Under the pieces are notes generated by a model. It did no database searches, was not told where the DNA came from, and worked only from the letters and a program-made list of their open reading frames with translations. A DNA stretch of 64,000 bases from Linum tenue (Eukaryota > Streptophyta > Magnoliopsida > Malpighiales > Linaceae): positions 35,924,513 to 35,988,512 of the forward strand of contig CAMGYJ010000011.1 of assembly GCA_946122785.1 (NCBI GenBank). The letters run 5' to 3'. A program made the translations under genes and the position numbers. Below are positions 10,307 to 21,114 of this stretch, in pieces. The number at the start of each line of letters is the position of its first letter. The stretch's first letter is position 1.

Positions 10307-11585
10307 TAGGGGTGGGCATGTGGGTGGTTCACCCGCGGATTGATATCGATCCATCCGCAAATAACCCGACTCGCACGCAAGGTAGGGGTCGCTATACCGT
10401 CCGGTCTGGTTAAATTGGCCCGAATTGATCCGGTCCAGTCCTGTCTTTTTGAAAATATAGGCCCGAATTGCTCGTTGCTGCTGGGTCACGTCGCGTCGCG
10501 GAGCTGAGGGGAGGTGGGAGCGACTGCGACGACGCGGAGCTGAGCGGAGGTGGGAGCGACTGCGCCGACGACGTGGATCCGACTGACGGCCGCGATGCCG
10601 ATTCGGAGGGGTGGGAATTGAGGAGAGGTATCGGCTGACGGCTGCACTGCTGTTTGTGTTGTCCGTTTCAAAAGTTGCAATTTGCAACCCTAGAATAGTA
10701 CAGTGGGATTCGGCTGGGTTGAATGGGAGGGGGAGTGGGCCGAGTGGTTGGGCTCATCTAGGGCTTGGGCTTTGCATTTGGGTCAGTTTATTATTTATCC
10801 GGTCTTCCGGTTTTGACACGGTTTTGACCCGGATTGGATTGGTCCGGGTTTTTTTATTAATTATGGGACCAAAGACGGGATTGGATTGTTTTAAATCCGG
10901 TCCCGATCTTAAACGGTCCGGGTTATACGATCCGGTTTCCGGTTTTTTATCCGGTCCCGGTCCAAATGGCCACCCCTAACGCAAGGGGTGATTGATGTGG
11001 GTGGATTGTGAATTGATAAATCTTCCACCCGCACTTATGTGGGTGGGTGGGTGGTGGGTGGATTGCGGGTCACCCGTATGACCCACATCCTATTTGTACA
11101 TGAAAAAATGTTGTTTCTTATAGTATAGAATATTCATCATATTTTCGAACTACACTACAGTCTGACCATATACTTCAAAAGGTGGAGAATAAAGAATAGT
11201 TTTGACTACTATTATTGGTTTTGACTTTTGTGTTGTGCAATATCTATTAGATATTGGATATTGGTATGCAAATTATTGTTAATATCAACTAAATATTTCA
11301 ATGCAAAGTATAAATTATTAATTGTATCAAAATCATAAATTATTGATACATTCTTACTAATTTGCTATGAACTTATTATAAATGTTAGTAAACTTTCTTA
11401 ATGACTAGTTGGAGAATTGCTTTTGCGGGTGACCCACAACCCAACCGCACCCATTCGCCACCCACCCAACCCAACCCGCAAAGGTATGTTGGTGGATTGC
11501 GGGTCACAATTATTCCAACTTGCTAGTATGCGGGTGGGTCAATTTGAGACCAAAATCCACCCAACCCGCCCATTACCCATCCCTA
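10307..11585. mobile_element. hAT-type non-autonomous element with TSD TATACAAT
   Basis: The ends are TAGGGGTGGGCATGTGGG and the inverted CCCATTACCCATCCCTA. They are flanked by a perfect 8-bp duplication, TATACAAT, at 10299-10306 and 11586-11593. Subterminal arrays are built from GGGTGG/CCACCC words. There is no transposase. A second element (10383-10978) has inserted into its left half; without it the element is about 675 bp. Confidence 0.9.
10383..10978. mobile_element. hAT-type element nested in another, TSD ACGCAAGG
   Basis: It starts TAGGGGTCGCTATACCG and ends with the inverted GGTCCAAATGGCCACCCCTA. The perfect 8-bp duplication ACGCAAGG lies at 10375-10382 and 10979-10986. Its arrays use GGTCC/CCGGT words, unlike its host element. 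The reading frame across 10611-10979 has no recognisable similarity and is not called as a gene. Confidence 0.9.
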
Positions 11586-11989
11586 TATACAATACAAGTA
11601 CTATATATACAAGTATTGCGGGTTTTTTACTTAGATGAAATCACAAATTCTACCCAAATAATGTTTGAAAGCTATAGTTAATTAAGAAAAAAAGCATGAT
11701 TAGAAGCTATCAATAATATCGATAAAAAAGCTATCAATAACATAATAATATATGTATTCCGCTTACGATCTCCAGTCACCCACAACATTGCGCGGGTCAA
11801 TTACTCCAGTTATCATTATTATTATATTATTTAAAGTTAACTGGTATTTATTGTTCACTAAGGAATAGTGGAAATACATTTCCTCTCCTTACCAATTAGT
11901 CAATTACCATGTTGATAGAAATATGTGTGCGACAGAGAAGAGAGAAGTCCAGTACTCTCTCGGCTACTAAAGGGGAAAAAAGCAGAACT

Positions 11990-12237
11990 ATATATTGTGG
12001 AACATTGTATGCTTTGTGTTATTTGAAGTATGAATTATTAATTTAGTGTAATGTTATATGTTATTATCTATATTTTTAATGAGATTTAATATAATTTATA
12101 AATATGTACAATAATAATAATTTTTTTCCTATATATTCGGGTTAAATCGGACTAAATTGAGCTAAACCGGTCGAGTGATTAACCCTTAAACTACTAGCTC
12201 GATCGGGCCAACAGGCTAAACCAGGCTGACAACCTTG
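11990..12237 (+). mobile_element. Right end of a CAAGGTTGTCAA-family hAT-type element
   Basis: It ends CAGGCTGACAACCTTG. It aligns with the last 230 bp of the complete copy at 13622-14087, sharing ATTTAATATAATTTAT-like and ATTAACCCTT...CTAGCTCGA blocks. It is possibly the partner of the left end at 6802. Confidence 0.5.
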
Positions 12238-12794
12238 ATCTAAAGTATCATTGTGTGAAAATATTATTTATGATGAGTAAAATTAGGAGAATATAATTAA
12301 ATATTGAGATATATCAAGGTAAAACAGATCAAGAATGGGCAGGACAAGGCGGCGTAGGACGAAAAATAGTCGCCCCGCCCCACCCCACACTACTGGGTTC
12401 GAATTACCATAACGACTACCAATTTTATTATAGCTTCAAGACTTCGCTGTAACTGTTTTTAACACTTTTACATCATTCTTTTTATATTTTGATATACAGC
12501 GCAACATCATGTGATGTGCTAAACTGAATACACATGTACCTTTTTTACATAAATTCATTAACCACTAATCGATATTTTCACAAAATCTCATCAATACGAT
12601 CAACTGGTTCCACAACTGCATCAACCATACTTTATGAGGTGTTCGGTAATGGAGTTCAAATATTTCAATAATATAAAATACGACTCTTCATCATTAAAAC
12701 ATGAAAATAGAGTTATGTGAATTTTATTTTACAAATTGTGACATCTATAAGTTTTTATGATTAGATTTCATTCTTGATACACTTAAAATTCTAG

Positions 12795-13115
12795 TGCTCC
12801 GTGAGGCCATCCAGTGGTGTTTAGATTGTGGTCTCAACAAGTTCGGTTTGAAGGAGTCGCAAAGGTGGACATTGATAAGGTAAATTTGATTGGTGCTCAA
12901 GATAATCGGTTTGGAGCCATACTTGCGGAAGTTCGTGTCTGGTGGGAAATTTCCATGGTCTTACTGTATGATTTGTAGGTCGGAGTAGCAATCGGGTAGC
13001 CCACTCAGTGGCTAGAAATGCCCTCTTTTTAAATCCGGCTACATGTCGCTCTTTTGATTTCCTTCCTGGTTGTATACCACAATGTAATTTGTCCAATCTC
13101 TTTCTAATCAATATA
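12795..13115 (+). pseudogene. LINE relic: RNase H C-terminal fragment
   Basis: Broken frames on the plus strand give REAIQWCLDCGLNK and then SNRVAHSVARNAL followed by about 25 residues. This matches the pattern of plant LINE-encoded RNase H domains (helix with RxA, then the N-x-x-AH-x-LA motif). Several stops and frameshifts separate the pieces. No poly(A) or target duplication is visible, so it is an old fragment. An open minus-strand frame across the same DNA is a shadow. Confidence 0.6.
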
Positions 13116-13123
13116 AGATTGCC

Positions 13124-13611
13124 TATGTTTGGCCCGACTTTTAGAAGTGCTTTTCGGCTTCAAAAGTTAAAGCAGGGCCAAACACCTCTTAAATCTCGGC
13201 TTTTGAAAAGCCGGAAAGCGTATTTGTATAACGTAAAAGCAGAAGCTCCGATTTGTAGATTCTGCGAAAAGTTGTTTTGAAAATACAATATTATCCTTAT
13301 CATATTTTAATTTTATTTCAGGTAATATAATTTTATTTCATTTATATCATTTTATAAATAAATAAACTATAAAATTATATTATTTAATATTAAAGAAATC
13401 TAACAAGATCTATGTTGACTACTATTTATTTTTTAGAAATTTTATTCATAGTTTATATTATAAGTCATTTATAGTCATTTTACACAGCCTCTCATATTAA
13501 AAAGCACTTTTAATAGTTTTTCAGTCAAATACTTAACCGCATTTTTTAAAAGTACTTCTCTAAAAACTTCAGTCAACAACTACTTCTGCAAAATCTACAA
13601 CGGGCCAAACT
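13124..13611. mobile_element. TATGTTTGGCCCG element (MITE-like)
   Basis: It begins TATGTTTGGCCCGACTTTT and ends with the inverted ACAACGGGCCAAACTA, sharing about 10 terminal bases as an inverted repeat. A truncated inverted relative sits at 8262-8447. No matching target duplication was found, and the right end abuts the target duplication of the next element. Confidence 0.5.
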
Positions 13612-13621
13612 AACCGATTAT

Positions 13622-14087
13622 CAAGGTTGTCAACCCGCGGGTTGACCCATGGGTCTACCCAATTTGACCCTGACCCGGTGAGAAAAACGGGCCGCACGCA
13701 CCCGCCGGGCCGACCGCTATTAGGTACCGGGTTGGAGGTCAAATTGTGTCATTTTTTTCTTTAGTTTGCGAAATGCGCCTATTTTCCAATTTTTCTTTTC
13801 GCCTAACTCAATCTTTGGAATACTAAGTTGAACATTTGAATATTTATGTTATATAAGTGTGTGTGAATTTTCACTATATGTTGGATCTAAGTACGATATG
13901 TTATTTTGGTATAATATTATTGTTATCACTCATATGTTAGATAAGATTTGATATAATTTATGAGGATAAGTGCAATATAATGACTCTTTCTATATTTCCG
14001 GGCCAAACCGGGCTAAAACGGTTGACCATTAACCCTTGACCCACTAGCTCGACCGAGTCCGGGTCAACCCGCGAGTTGACAACCTTG
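13622..14087. mobile_element. Complete CAAGGTTGTCAA hAT-type MITE, TSD CCGATTAT
   Basis: 466 bp. It starts CAAGGTTGTCAACCCGCGGG and ends with the inverted CCCGCGAGTTGACAACCTTG. Perfect 8-bp duplications, CCGATTAT, lie at 13614-13621 and 14088-14095. The ends are extended imperfect inverted repeats with GGGTTGAC/GTCAACCC words; the middle is AT-rich and non-coding. Confidence 0.92.
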
Positions 14088-14352
14088 CCGATTATCTTTT
14101 GTAAAAAAAAAAAAGACAAAAAAAGACCTACTTGAAAGTTCGTTCATATTTAGGTAACCGAAGCCACCAAAATCTGGTGGTTAGTTAATTAAATTACATA
14201 ACAACAATAATCATTTAGCGTATTATTGTAGGCCTCTCCTTTCGTTCTCGCCCTCGTTCTTCTGCCCTTTTGGTCTCTCTTCCATCGATCTCCCCTTTTC
14301 TGCTTCTGTTGGCTAATTTTTTCTCCCCTTTTCCCCCCCAAACCATTCTCTC

Positions 14353-14763
14353 ATGGTAGACGATCATCATCGTCATAACTCGGAGACTATTCTTGATTCC
14401 TCGACGACGTCCGATGTTGCTTCCCAAAGCTGTGATAGCAATAACATCAAGAACCCTAATAACAACAACTCCTCCTCACCATCGTCGTCATCGTCAAGCG
14501 AGAAGACTTGTAGGCGTTTCAAAGCTAAGGATTTTTGGAGGATTTACGGTGCTTTGATTTCCGGATGTTGTGGCGCTGCTAGGAATAATAATAATCATTC
14601 TTTGCTACCAACTTCTCCGCCGCCAGAGCGGCCGCCGGAGTCTTTGTCGACATCGCCGTCATCTTCTTGTTGCTCTGATGTTGATAAGGCTGGTTTGGAA
14701 GAACGTGATCAGCCAGCGCCTGGTCTAGCACCCAAATTTGATTCCCAAAGGGTACGTTCCTAG
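14353..14763 (+). CDS. Unrecognised Ser/Asn-rich protein or first exon
   Basis: An open frame starts MVDDHHRHNSETILDSS behind a CT-rich leader (14220-14350) that looks like a plant 5' UTR. Asn and Ser runs surround a more ordered segment, AKDFWRIYGALISGCCG, at about residues 62-78; I do not recognise it. The frame ends by read-through at 14763, but a good donor, GGTACGT, occurs at 14751/14752. It would be compatible in phase with an acceptor at 17006 just before the DnaJ-like start. So this may be an independent gene whose later exons I cannot find, or an N-terminal exon of the DnaJ-like gene with a 2.25-kb, transposon-filled intron. Codon usage and the leader argue for real expression; function unknown. 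Confidence 0.45.
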   Translation: MVDDHHRHNSETILDSSTTSDVASQSCDSNNIKNPNNNNSSSPSSSSSSEKTCRRFKAKDFWRIYGALISGCCGAARNNNNHSLLPTSPPPERPPESLSTSPSSSCCSDVDKAGLEERDQPAPGLAPKFDSQRVRS

Positions 14764-15229
14764 CTAGCTAGGGTTTCGAATATATCTTTCCTTTTCATGC
14801 ATAACTTTGGTGGAAAGAATTGCCTGGAATTGTTTTTTCTTGTAACTTTACAATGAATGTATTTGAAAATGACTGATTTGTATTTACACCATTTTTTAGG
14901 GCTTATATAAGGTATTCCATCATGTTAATCGACCGAAGGGATATGATTAAACGGCTCACTTCTATACGATGATAAAAAAAAACTTACAAAAGAACACTAT
15001 CTATGAACTAATTGGATATACATAAACCTTTTGTCCTCGTTTGTATAGATCATCCCGTCTCATGTACATATAAAAGTGTAGACATCTTCATTTTATATTT
15101 TAGGGAAAATTAAAATTAATATATTTAATCAATATATGTATTATAATTTAATTATATGTATTATAATGAAATGCATTGTTTCAATATATGAATTTGAAAA
15201 ATAAGCCCGTAATCCTTCATAGGGCTGGG

Positions 15230-15928
15230 AAAATAGACCAGACCGTTAGAAAAACCGTGGTCCAAACCGTACCGCACAGTATGGTCCGGACCGTAGACCG
15301 TAAAGTATGGTCTGGTCTGGTCCATGGTCTGTATTATTTTATGATTTGATCTCTTGGTCTGGTCTGGTCTAGACCGCGGTTTACCGGACCAAACCGTAGA
15401 CCCAACTGACTTGTCAATACGTGTTAACAACCCATTCGACCACTCTCCAAACTCCCACAACGACACCCAAGTCTCAACCTTAATTTTGTGAATCTCTTCC
15501 CTCCTTCATTCACAACCACATTTAACCACAGAGTAGAGATAATCGTGTCTCCATATGACATTATGTTAATGTTTATGACATTATGGTGCAAGCTGGGATG
15601 CTTTTACTTTGTATCTTTGTTACGTACTAAGATTTAGAGTATCAAAATTATTCATATATGTTAGGATTAATGTTTTAAGACAAATAGCAATTATTTTTCT
15701 TGGTTATTGGTTCAATTTTTTGTGTGGTTGACTAAAAAAATTATTCATTTTTCGTTGAGTGTGGTCTATCTGGATCAGACCAGACCGAACCAGACCGCAC
15801 AGGCGTGGTCTGGACCAGACCGTATAGTCTGTGATCTGGTCTGTGGTCTATACTTTAGCCTCTCGGTCTGGGCCGTAGACCGTATATATGGTCTGGTCTG
15901 GACCAGACCGCACCGTTTCCCAACCCTA
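15230..15928. mobile_element. hAT-type element with GGTCTGGTC arrays, TSD ATCCTTCA
   Basis: 699 bp. It starts TAGGGCTGGGAAAATAG and ends with the inverted CCGTTTCCCAACCCTA. The perfect 8-bp duplication ATCCTTCA lies at 15222-15229 and 15929-15936. Both ends hold dense GGTCTGGTC/GACCAGACC arrays. The right half has a second copy at 20868-21114. Confidence 0.92.
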
Positions 15929-15972
15929 ATCCTTCAAACACAATCTCTGTTAAAAGCTGAAATTGAATAGAT

Positions 15973-16519
15973 ATTCAAATAGAAGCATTATGTTTCATTT
16001 TAAGTAAAAATAATAATAAATTCTTCTGATTATATGTATTGACTAAATAAATCATCTGAAATCCCACCTTCCAAAGGATACAATTTCACAAAATTAATAG
16101 GCCGTGTAAGTTAAAAACTACTGATTTCTAATTAGCTTGTTGAGAGTATAATGATGTTATCGATGTTTATGATATAGGTATCACTAGTATAGTAGTATTC
16201 ATGCTCTCTTATTATATTTTAATTCATACATGCATTGCATATTGATGGGCAAAGAGACAAAACCTAACGATCTACCCCGATCTGCTATTCAAATACAAGC
16301 ATTATGTTTCATTTTAAGACAAAAAACGACGAATTTTTCTAATTACATATATTGGCTAAATACGTCATTTGAAATTCCAACTTTTAAACGATACAATTTC
16401 ACAAAATTAATGGACCATGTAAGTCCAAAAACTACTAATTAGCTTGTTGAGAGTATAATGATGTTATCGATGTTTATGATATAGGTATTACTAGTATTTA
16501 TGCTCTTATTATATTTTAG
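15973..16519. repeat. Tandem duplication, unit about 315 bp
   Basis: Unit 1 (15973-16286) and unit 2 (starting 16287) share ATTCAAATA(G/C)AAGCATTATG, then ACAATTTCACAAAATTAAT, then TAGCTTGTTGAGAGTATAAT and ATGTTATCGATGTTTATGAT. Unit 2 is broken after TTATATTTTAG by the element at 16521-16964 and resumes at about 16965 with AACTAACGATCTAC, matching the end of unit 1. Confidence 0.75.
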
Positions 16520-16520
16520 G

Positions 16521-16964
16521 GGTCGTTTGGTTTTGATGATTGTTTGGTGGGGATAATTACAATGCATGTATTGTTTACAATGCATTATTTTTTTAAATTT
16601 TCTATACAAATCATACATGCATTGTTTGCTTGATTTGACACAAACTGTCACTCAAAATGAGTGATAGTTAAATCTCAAATTTTTGTGAGATTGTTTGGTG
16701 GAAATTGTTGGGTTTTTTTTTCCAACTATGTCCCTACATTTTCATGTGTGTTACTTTTTTATATTAAAAGCAAATGGTAAAAGTGACATTTTATCCAAAA
16801 AGTAATATAACTTGTTTAAATACTACAATAACTATCACAAAAATTAAACGATGTAAACTATAATACACCAATTTTCTTATATACATACATATTAGTATGC
16901 ATGCAATGCAATGATAACATTCTATCAATTTAACTATCACCTATTGACAAAACCAAACGAGACC
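16521..16964. mobile_element. MITE with GTTTGGTTTT ends, upstream of the DnaJ-like gene
   Basis: It starts GGTCGTTTGGTTTTGATG and ends with the inverted GACAAAACCAAACGAGACC. The interior is AT-rich and non-coding. It occupies one unit of a tandem duplication whose other unit lacks it. The target duplication was not resolved. Confidence 0.6.
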
Positions 16965-17036
16965 AAAACTAACGATCTACTCCCACCATCATTTCCTTTT
17001 AAGCAGGTTGAAGAAGAACAAGTAGAGAACACAACA

Positions 17037-18720
17037 ATGAATGGAATCCACAGCTGTAGATACACCACCACCGCAGCAGATCCATCCACCAGCACCACAA
17101 CCACAACCCCCAACGGCACAACATTGAAACAAAAAAACAAAGAGAAGGAAGCAGATTTCCTCCGAACCATCACAAACCCTCTCTCCAGAATCGCAAGCAA
17201 AAGGAGCCCTTCCCCTTCCCCGAAATCCTCCCCTTCCACTTCCTCCAAGAACGGCAGCAGCCGGCGGAGCGTCTCCCCTTTATCCTTTGTCCACCGATGC
17301 ATCATCGGCCGGAAAGCCGCCGCCGCCACCACCGCCACTCCTCCTCCTCCCGCCGACCACCACCACCACTCCCCCTTCCCCGCTGCAACCCCGCCTCCAT
17401 CCACGGGGAACGACAGCCAGAGAAGCACACCAACAACAACCACTACTATTAAAGATGGGGCCGGGCCCACGGCTTCGCTGAGGAGAGACGCTAGCGTGAG
17501 AAGCACGACTCCGATCATGTTCTCCAACTCCACCGGCCGGAAGGTGAAGCCTCCGCCGCTGCAGCAGAACTTGGAGTGCACCCTCGAGGAGTTGTTCTAT
17601 GGTTGCACTAAGAAGGTCAAGGTTACCAGAGACGTCCTCACTGACCGAGGGTATGTATTGTCAAAGCCGTTAAAATTCCGATTTAAATCATACGATTTTA
17701 CTTATATGTTTCGATTATGATTTCACTATAAAATCAGTGAACCTTAAAATTCTACATTATTCACGATTTATATCTTTAAAATTTTACGATTAAAATATTT
17801 GAGTTAATCTCACTTATTTTCCATAGAATTTGCAAAATTACGCCTCTTTTCTTTTTCCTTTTCCTCCATGAACATCATCTAGTTGTCGCACACTAACCAC
17901 CATCAACCATCATCAATTTACATCAATGTATTAATCGTCATCGATTCACAACTTCCCAGCATTCATCTTGGTAAATTGGAACATTAACCTTGAAAAATTG
18001 TCGTTGTAATTGTTATGTGTTTTTGTGTTATTTACGATTCTCCTTATTAATATTATTCCGTCTTCATTTTTATACGGATCTTAAAATTCTAAGATTTCAG
18101 GATTCCAATTTTTCGAATGTACTTCAAATCCCCGGATTTCGACTGCTATGTGTATTGTATTATTCCCTATATATGCTCCCCCACGTACACGTTTCAACAA
18201 ATATTATAAAAAAAAACGTTGCTTACGTAGTAGAGGAAATCAATCATGCATGCATGCATGCAGGCAAATCGTACAGGAAGAGGAGACGCTGTCGATCCAA
18301 GTGAAGCCCGGATGGAGGCGAGGCACCAAGATCACATTCCAAGGCATGGGGAACGAGCGGCTGGGGTCCGAGCCGGCCGACGTCACGTTCGTGATCGTCG
18401 AGAAGCGGCACGCGCTGTTCCAGCGAGTAGGGGACGACTTGGAGATCGCGATCGGGATCCCACTGGTGCAGGCGCTGACAGGGTGCGACATCTCCATCCC
18501 GCTCATCGGCGGCTCCGGGGAGACGATGAACCTCGCCATCCAGGACGTCATCTATCCTGGGTACCAGAAGCTGATCCCGGGCCAAGGCATGCCGAAATCC
18601 AAGGAGGAAGGAAAGAGAGGCAGCCTCAGGGTTTTGTTCTTGGTTGAGTTCCCAGACGAGTTGACGGACGAGCAGAGGGCGCAGGTTGTTAGCATTTTAG
18701 AGGAGGAGGCTGGTTCTTGA
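17037..18720 (+). CDS. DnaJ C-terminal-domain protein without a J domain (HSP40-like)
   Basis: Two exons, 17037-17650 and 18264-18720, joined in phase (donor GGGTATGT, acceptor TGCATGCAG), give 356 residues. Residues 1 to about 180 are low-complexity, rich in Ser, Thr, Pro and His, with SRIASKRSPSPSPKSS-type segments. The remainder is a DNAJB1/Sis1-type substrate-binding region: LECTLEELFYGCTKKVKVTR, then IQVKPGWRRGTKITFQGMGN, VTFVIVEKRH, FQRVGDDLE, and the second sandwich domain GCDISIPLIGG through GQGMPKSKEEGKRGSL. There is no J domain with an HPD motif, no Gly/Phe region and no zinc finger, so direct Hsp70 stimulation is unlikely; a client-binding or scaffolding role is inference. The start was chosen at the first in-frame ATG after the upstream MITE. 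The exon at 14353 could extend the N-terminus. The intron is 613 bases. Confidence 0.85.
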
Positions 18721-19140
18721 ACCGTACGTTGATTTTTTTCAACATATATGTTTGGCATTCAAATGTGCGTTCCTTCCTTCTTGCTTGCTGTGTATACATA
18801 GTTCTTTTGTTTCATCTGTTTATCCTTTGGGAGTTACACTTTCTGGCTTCTTCTTAGTTTATGTCACGATGAAGATTTATTTTTATGAAGTTGATGTTAA
18901 TCTTTTTTAGGGGCAATACTTTTATGGTAAAAATGCATCTGCATAGTTATTACTCTTGAGTTTTTAACAACAGGGAGGGGCTAGGGTGGTAACACTTAGT
19001 TTGTTAGCATGGCGCTAACACTAGCTCCAGCTAATCGGAACATTTCGTTTGGATGTCTTTTCCATTTAAATCACTTAACCACAATTAATGAAGAGAAGGG
19101 AGAGGCACGCTTGGTATAATGAAAAATTAAGAAAGAGGAA
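18721..19140. other. 3' flank of the DnaJ-like gene; no gene seen
   Basis: T-rich sequence directly after the stop is consistent with a 3' UTR. Nothing else is recognisable up to the CACTA element. Confidence 0.5.
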
Positions 19141-20662
19141 CACTACAAAAAAGAAGAGATTTGGGGACGACAAAAATCGTCCCAAGAAATAGGTAAAATT
19201 GTCCCCATAAATATCGGGGACGATTAAGTTGTCCCTAATGTTTGGTCCCTTGTACGTTTGTCCTCTATTCTTTTGGGAACGACAAAAATCTAAGTCGTCC
19301 CCAACACTAGGGACGACATTTGTGCCTGATGCTCACAAGCTGTCGTCCCGTTCATTTCCATAAAAGACACCATGTCGTCCCTATAACCTTTACTTCGGTG
19401 ACCATAAGTCGTCCCCTAAACATAATTTCTAGGGACAAAGGTTGTACCCTATAATCCATTTCATGAAAGTGTTGAGATTTTTTGGGGATAATTTGATGTC
19501 CCGTTTTCTCTGTATAGGGTCGACATGTCGGCCTTATATATGTAAAATGGGAGTCAATGGATCGTCCCCGGAAAATTTATTTAAGGACAACAAGTGGTCG
19601 TTATTCTATATCTCTAGAGACAACAAGTTGTCACCTTTTTATTACTTTTAGGGATGAACAATTGTCTCTTAATTTTGTCTTTGGGGACGACCAATTGTCA
19701 CTTATACAATGTATGGGGCGACAATTGATCATCTAACTTGTGTCTTCGGAGATGAGACTATGATTATCAGTACTGAATCATTTTGTGACAATGCCTATAT
19801 CGCATGGGTTACCAAGAAAGAAACTTAAATACATATATCGGAAATGCAATTGATAATAGAAAGCCAACATTCTAGTGAAAAAAATCAAATAGAGTGTGAA
19901 TAGTATAATAAGTAATTGTATTCATAAAAAAAAAACTACATAAAATATTACTACCGTACATTGAACCATGAAATAAATAAGAATTCATCAATCCGAAAAC
20001 GTCTTCAAGGATTCTTGATCATCTAGGTTAGGACTTGATTGCGTCTGTAATGTCAGCAAACAAAGAAAACCATTAATCTTCATGGGAAAATAATTAATCC
20101 ATAAACAAAACCAAAAAAAAATAGGAAATGAACGTTTACCTAAGTAATCAAGAAGACAATGGTTGAAACTAATTACCAAGGCAGATCTAATGAACTCGGT
20201 GACGTACATTACATGGTCAAAAATCAGGAGGTTGGTGCAGAGTGCAACAGATCGGAACTGAAGGCTTTCCATGAGAGAGAGGATGCTGATGTCATGCTGA
20301 TGTGGACGGGTTACTCATGGTTACTCACCATAAGGTTACTGACCTGATCCATTCCCAGTGAAAACCAAACTTTGAAAAAAAATGAAGGAAAAATTTGCTA
20401 AAAAAATTTACTTGCGAATCATGGGATAACAGAATCCGCTCAAGCAATATTTTCTCCCCCGTCCGTTTTTTTGCCTCTTTTCCCGAAAATATGTTTTTGG
20501 GGACAACTACTTAAAATAAAAAATTAATGAACTTTTGTTATTTATTTTATGGGGACAATTTAAGCTTGTTGTCCTTATTGACACTTACGATTATATTTCC
20601 GAAGACAAGATATAGTAGTTGTCCCTTAATATTAGTCCCCAAATCTCTTCTTTTTTGTAGTG
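19141..20662. mobile_element. CACTA-type non-autonomous element, perfect 28-bp TIRs, TSD GAA
   Basis: 1522 bp. The first and last 28 bases are exact inverted copies, beginning CACTACAAAAAAGAAGAG. The 3-bp duplication GAA lies at 19138-19140 and 20663-20665. The subterminal zones are filled with GGGACGA/TCGTCCC words in both orientations. No transposase is encoded. A stretch at 20300-20350 with GGTTACTCA words resembles 22365-22405. Identical TIRs suggest a fairly recent insertion. Confidence 0.95.
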
Positions 20663-20694
20663 GAAGGAAGGGACGATGACCATGAACCAGACCA

Positions 20695-20812
20695 CAACCT
20701 ATTCCAAGCATGCCACAACTTCAAAGAATGTCACAACCACAAAGCATGCCACAACTTCCTCAAGCATGCCACAAGTTTTTACAGCATGCCACAAGTAGTA
20801 GACTTGTTTGTA
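20695..20812 (+). repeat. Short tandem array, GCATGCCACAA units
   Basis: Five degenerate units containing GCATGCCACAA, or GTCACAA variants, are spaced 21-27 bases apart. No coding interpretation is supported. Confidence 0.6.
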
Positions 20813-20867
20813 AATTTGAAATAATTTAAGTACCAAAATGTAAGGGGAAAATGTAGGTACTAAAATA

Positions 20868-21114
20868 TAATTATTTTTCTTGATTATTGGTTCAATTTTT
20901 TTTATGGTTGACTAAACAAATTGTTCATTTTTCATTGAGTGTGGTCTATCTAGACCAGACCAGACCAGACCGAACCAGACCGCACAAGCGTGGTCTGGAC
21001 CGGACCGTATAGTCTATGGTCTGGTCTGTTGTCTATACTTCAGCCTCTCGATCTGGACCATAGACCGTATATATGGTCTGGTCTGGACCAGACCGCACCG
21101 TTTCCCAGCCCTAT
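20868..21114. repeat. 5'-truncated copy of the 15230-15928 element
   Basis: It aligns with 15685-15928, including TTGGTTCAATTTTTT, GTTGACTAAA and the GACCAGACC array, to the end CGTTTCCCAGCCCTA. The left part of the element is missing. Confidence 0.75.

Noticed and set aside
10205..10979. 160- and 122-residue frames in the nested hAT-type elements
   Set aside because: Composition follows the CCGGT/GGTCC word arrays; no transposase motif.
16937..17581. 214-residue open frame on the minus strand
   Set aside because: Antisense shadow of the low-complexity DnaJ-like first exon; its Val/Gly runs mirror Thr/Pro codons.
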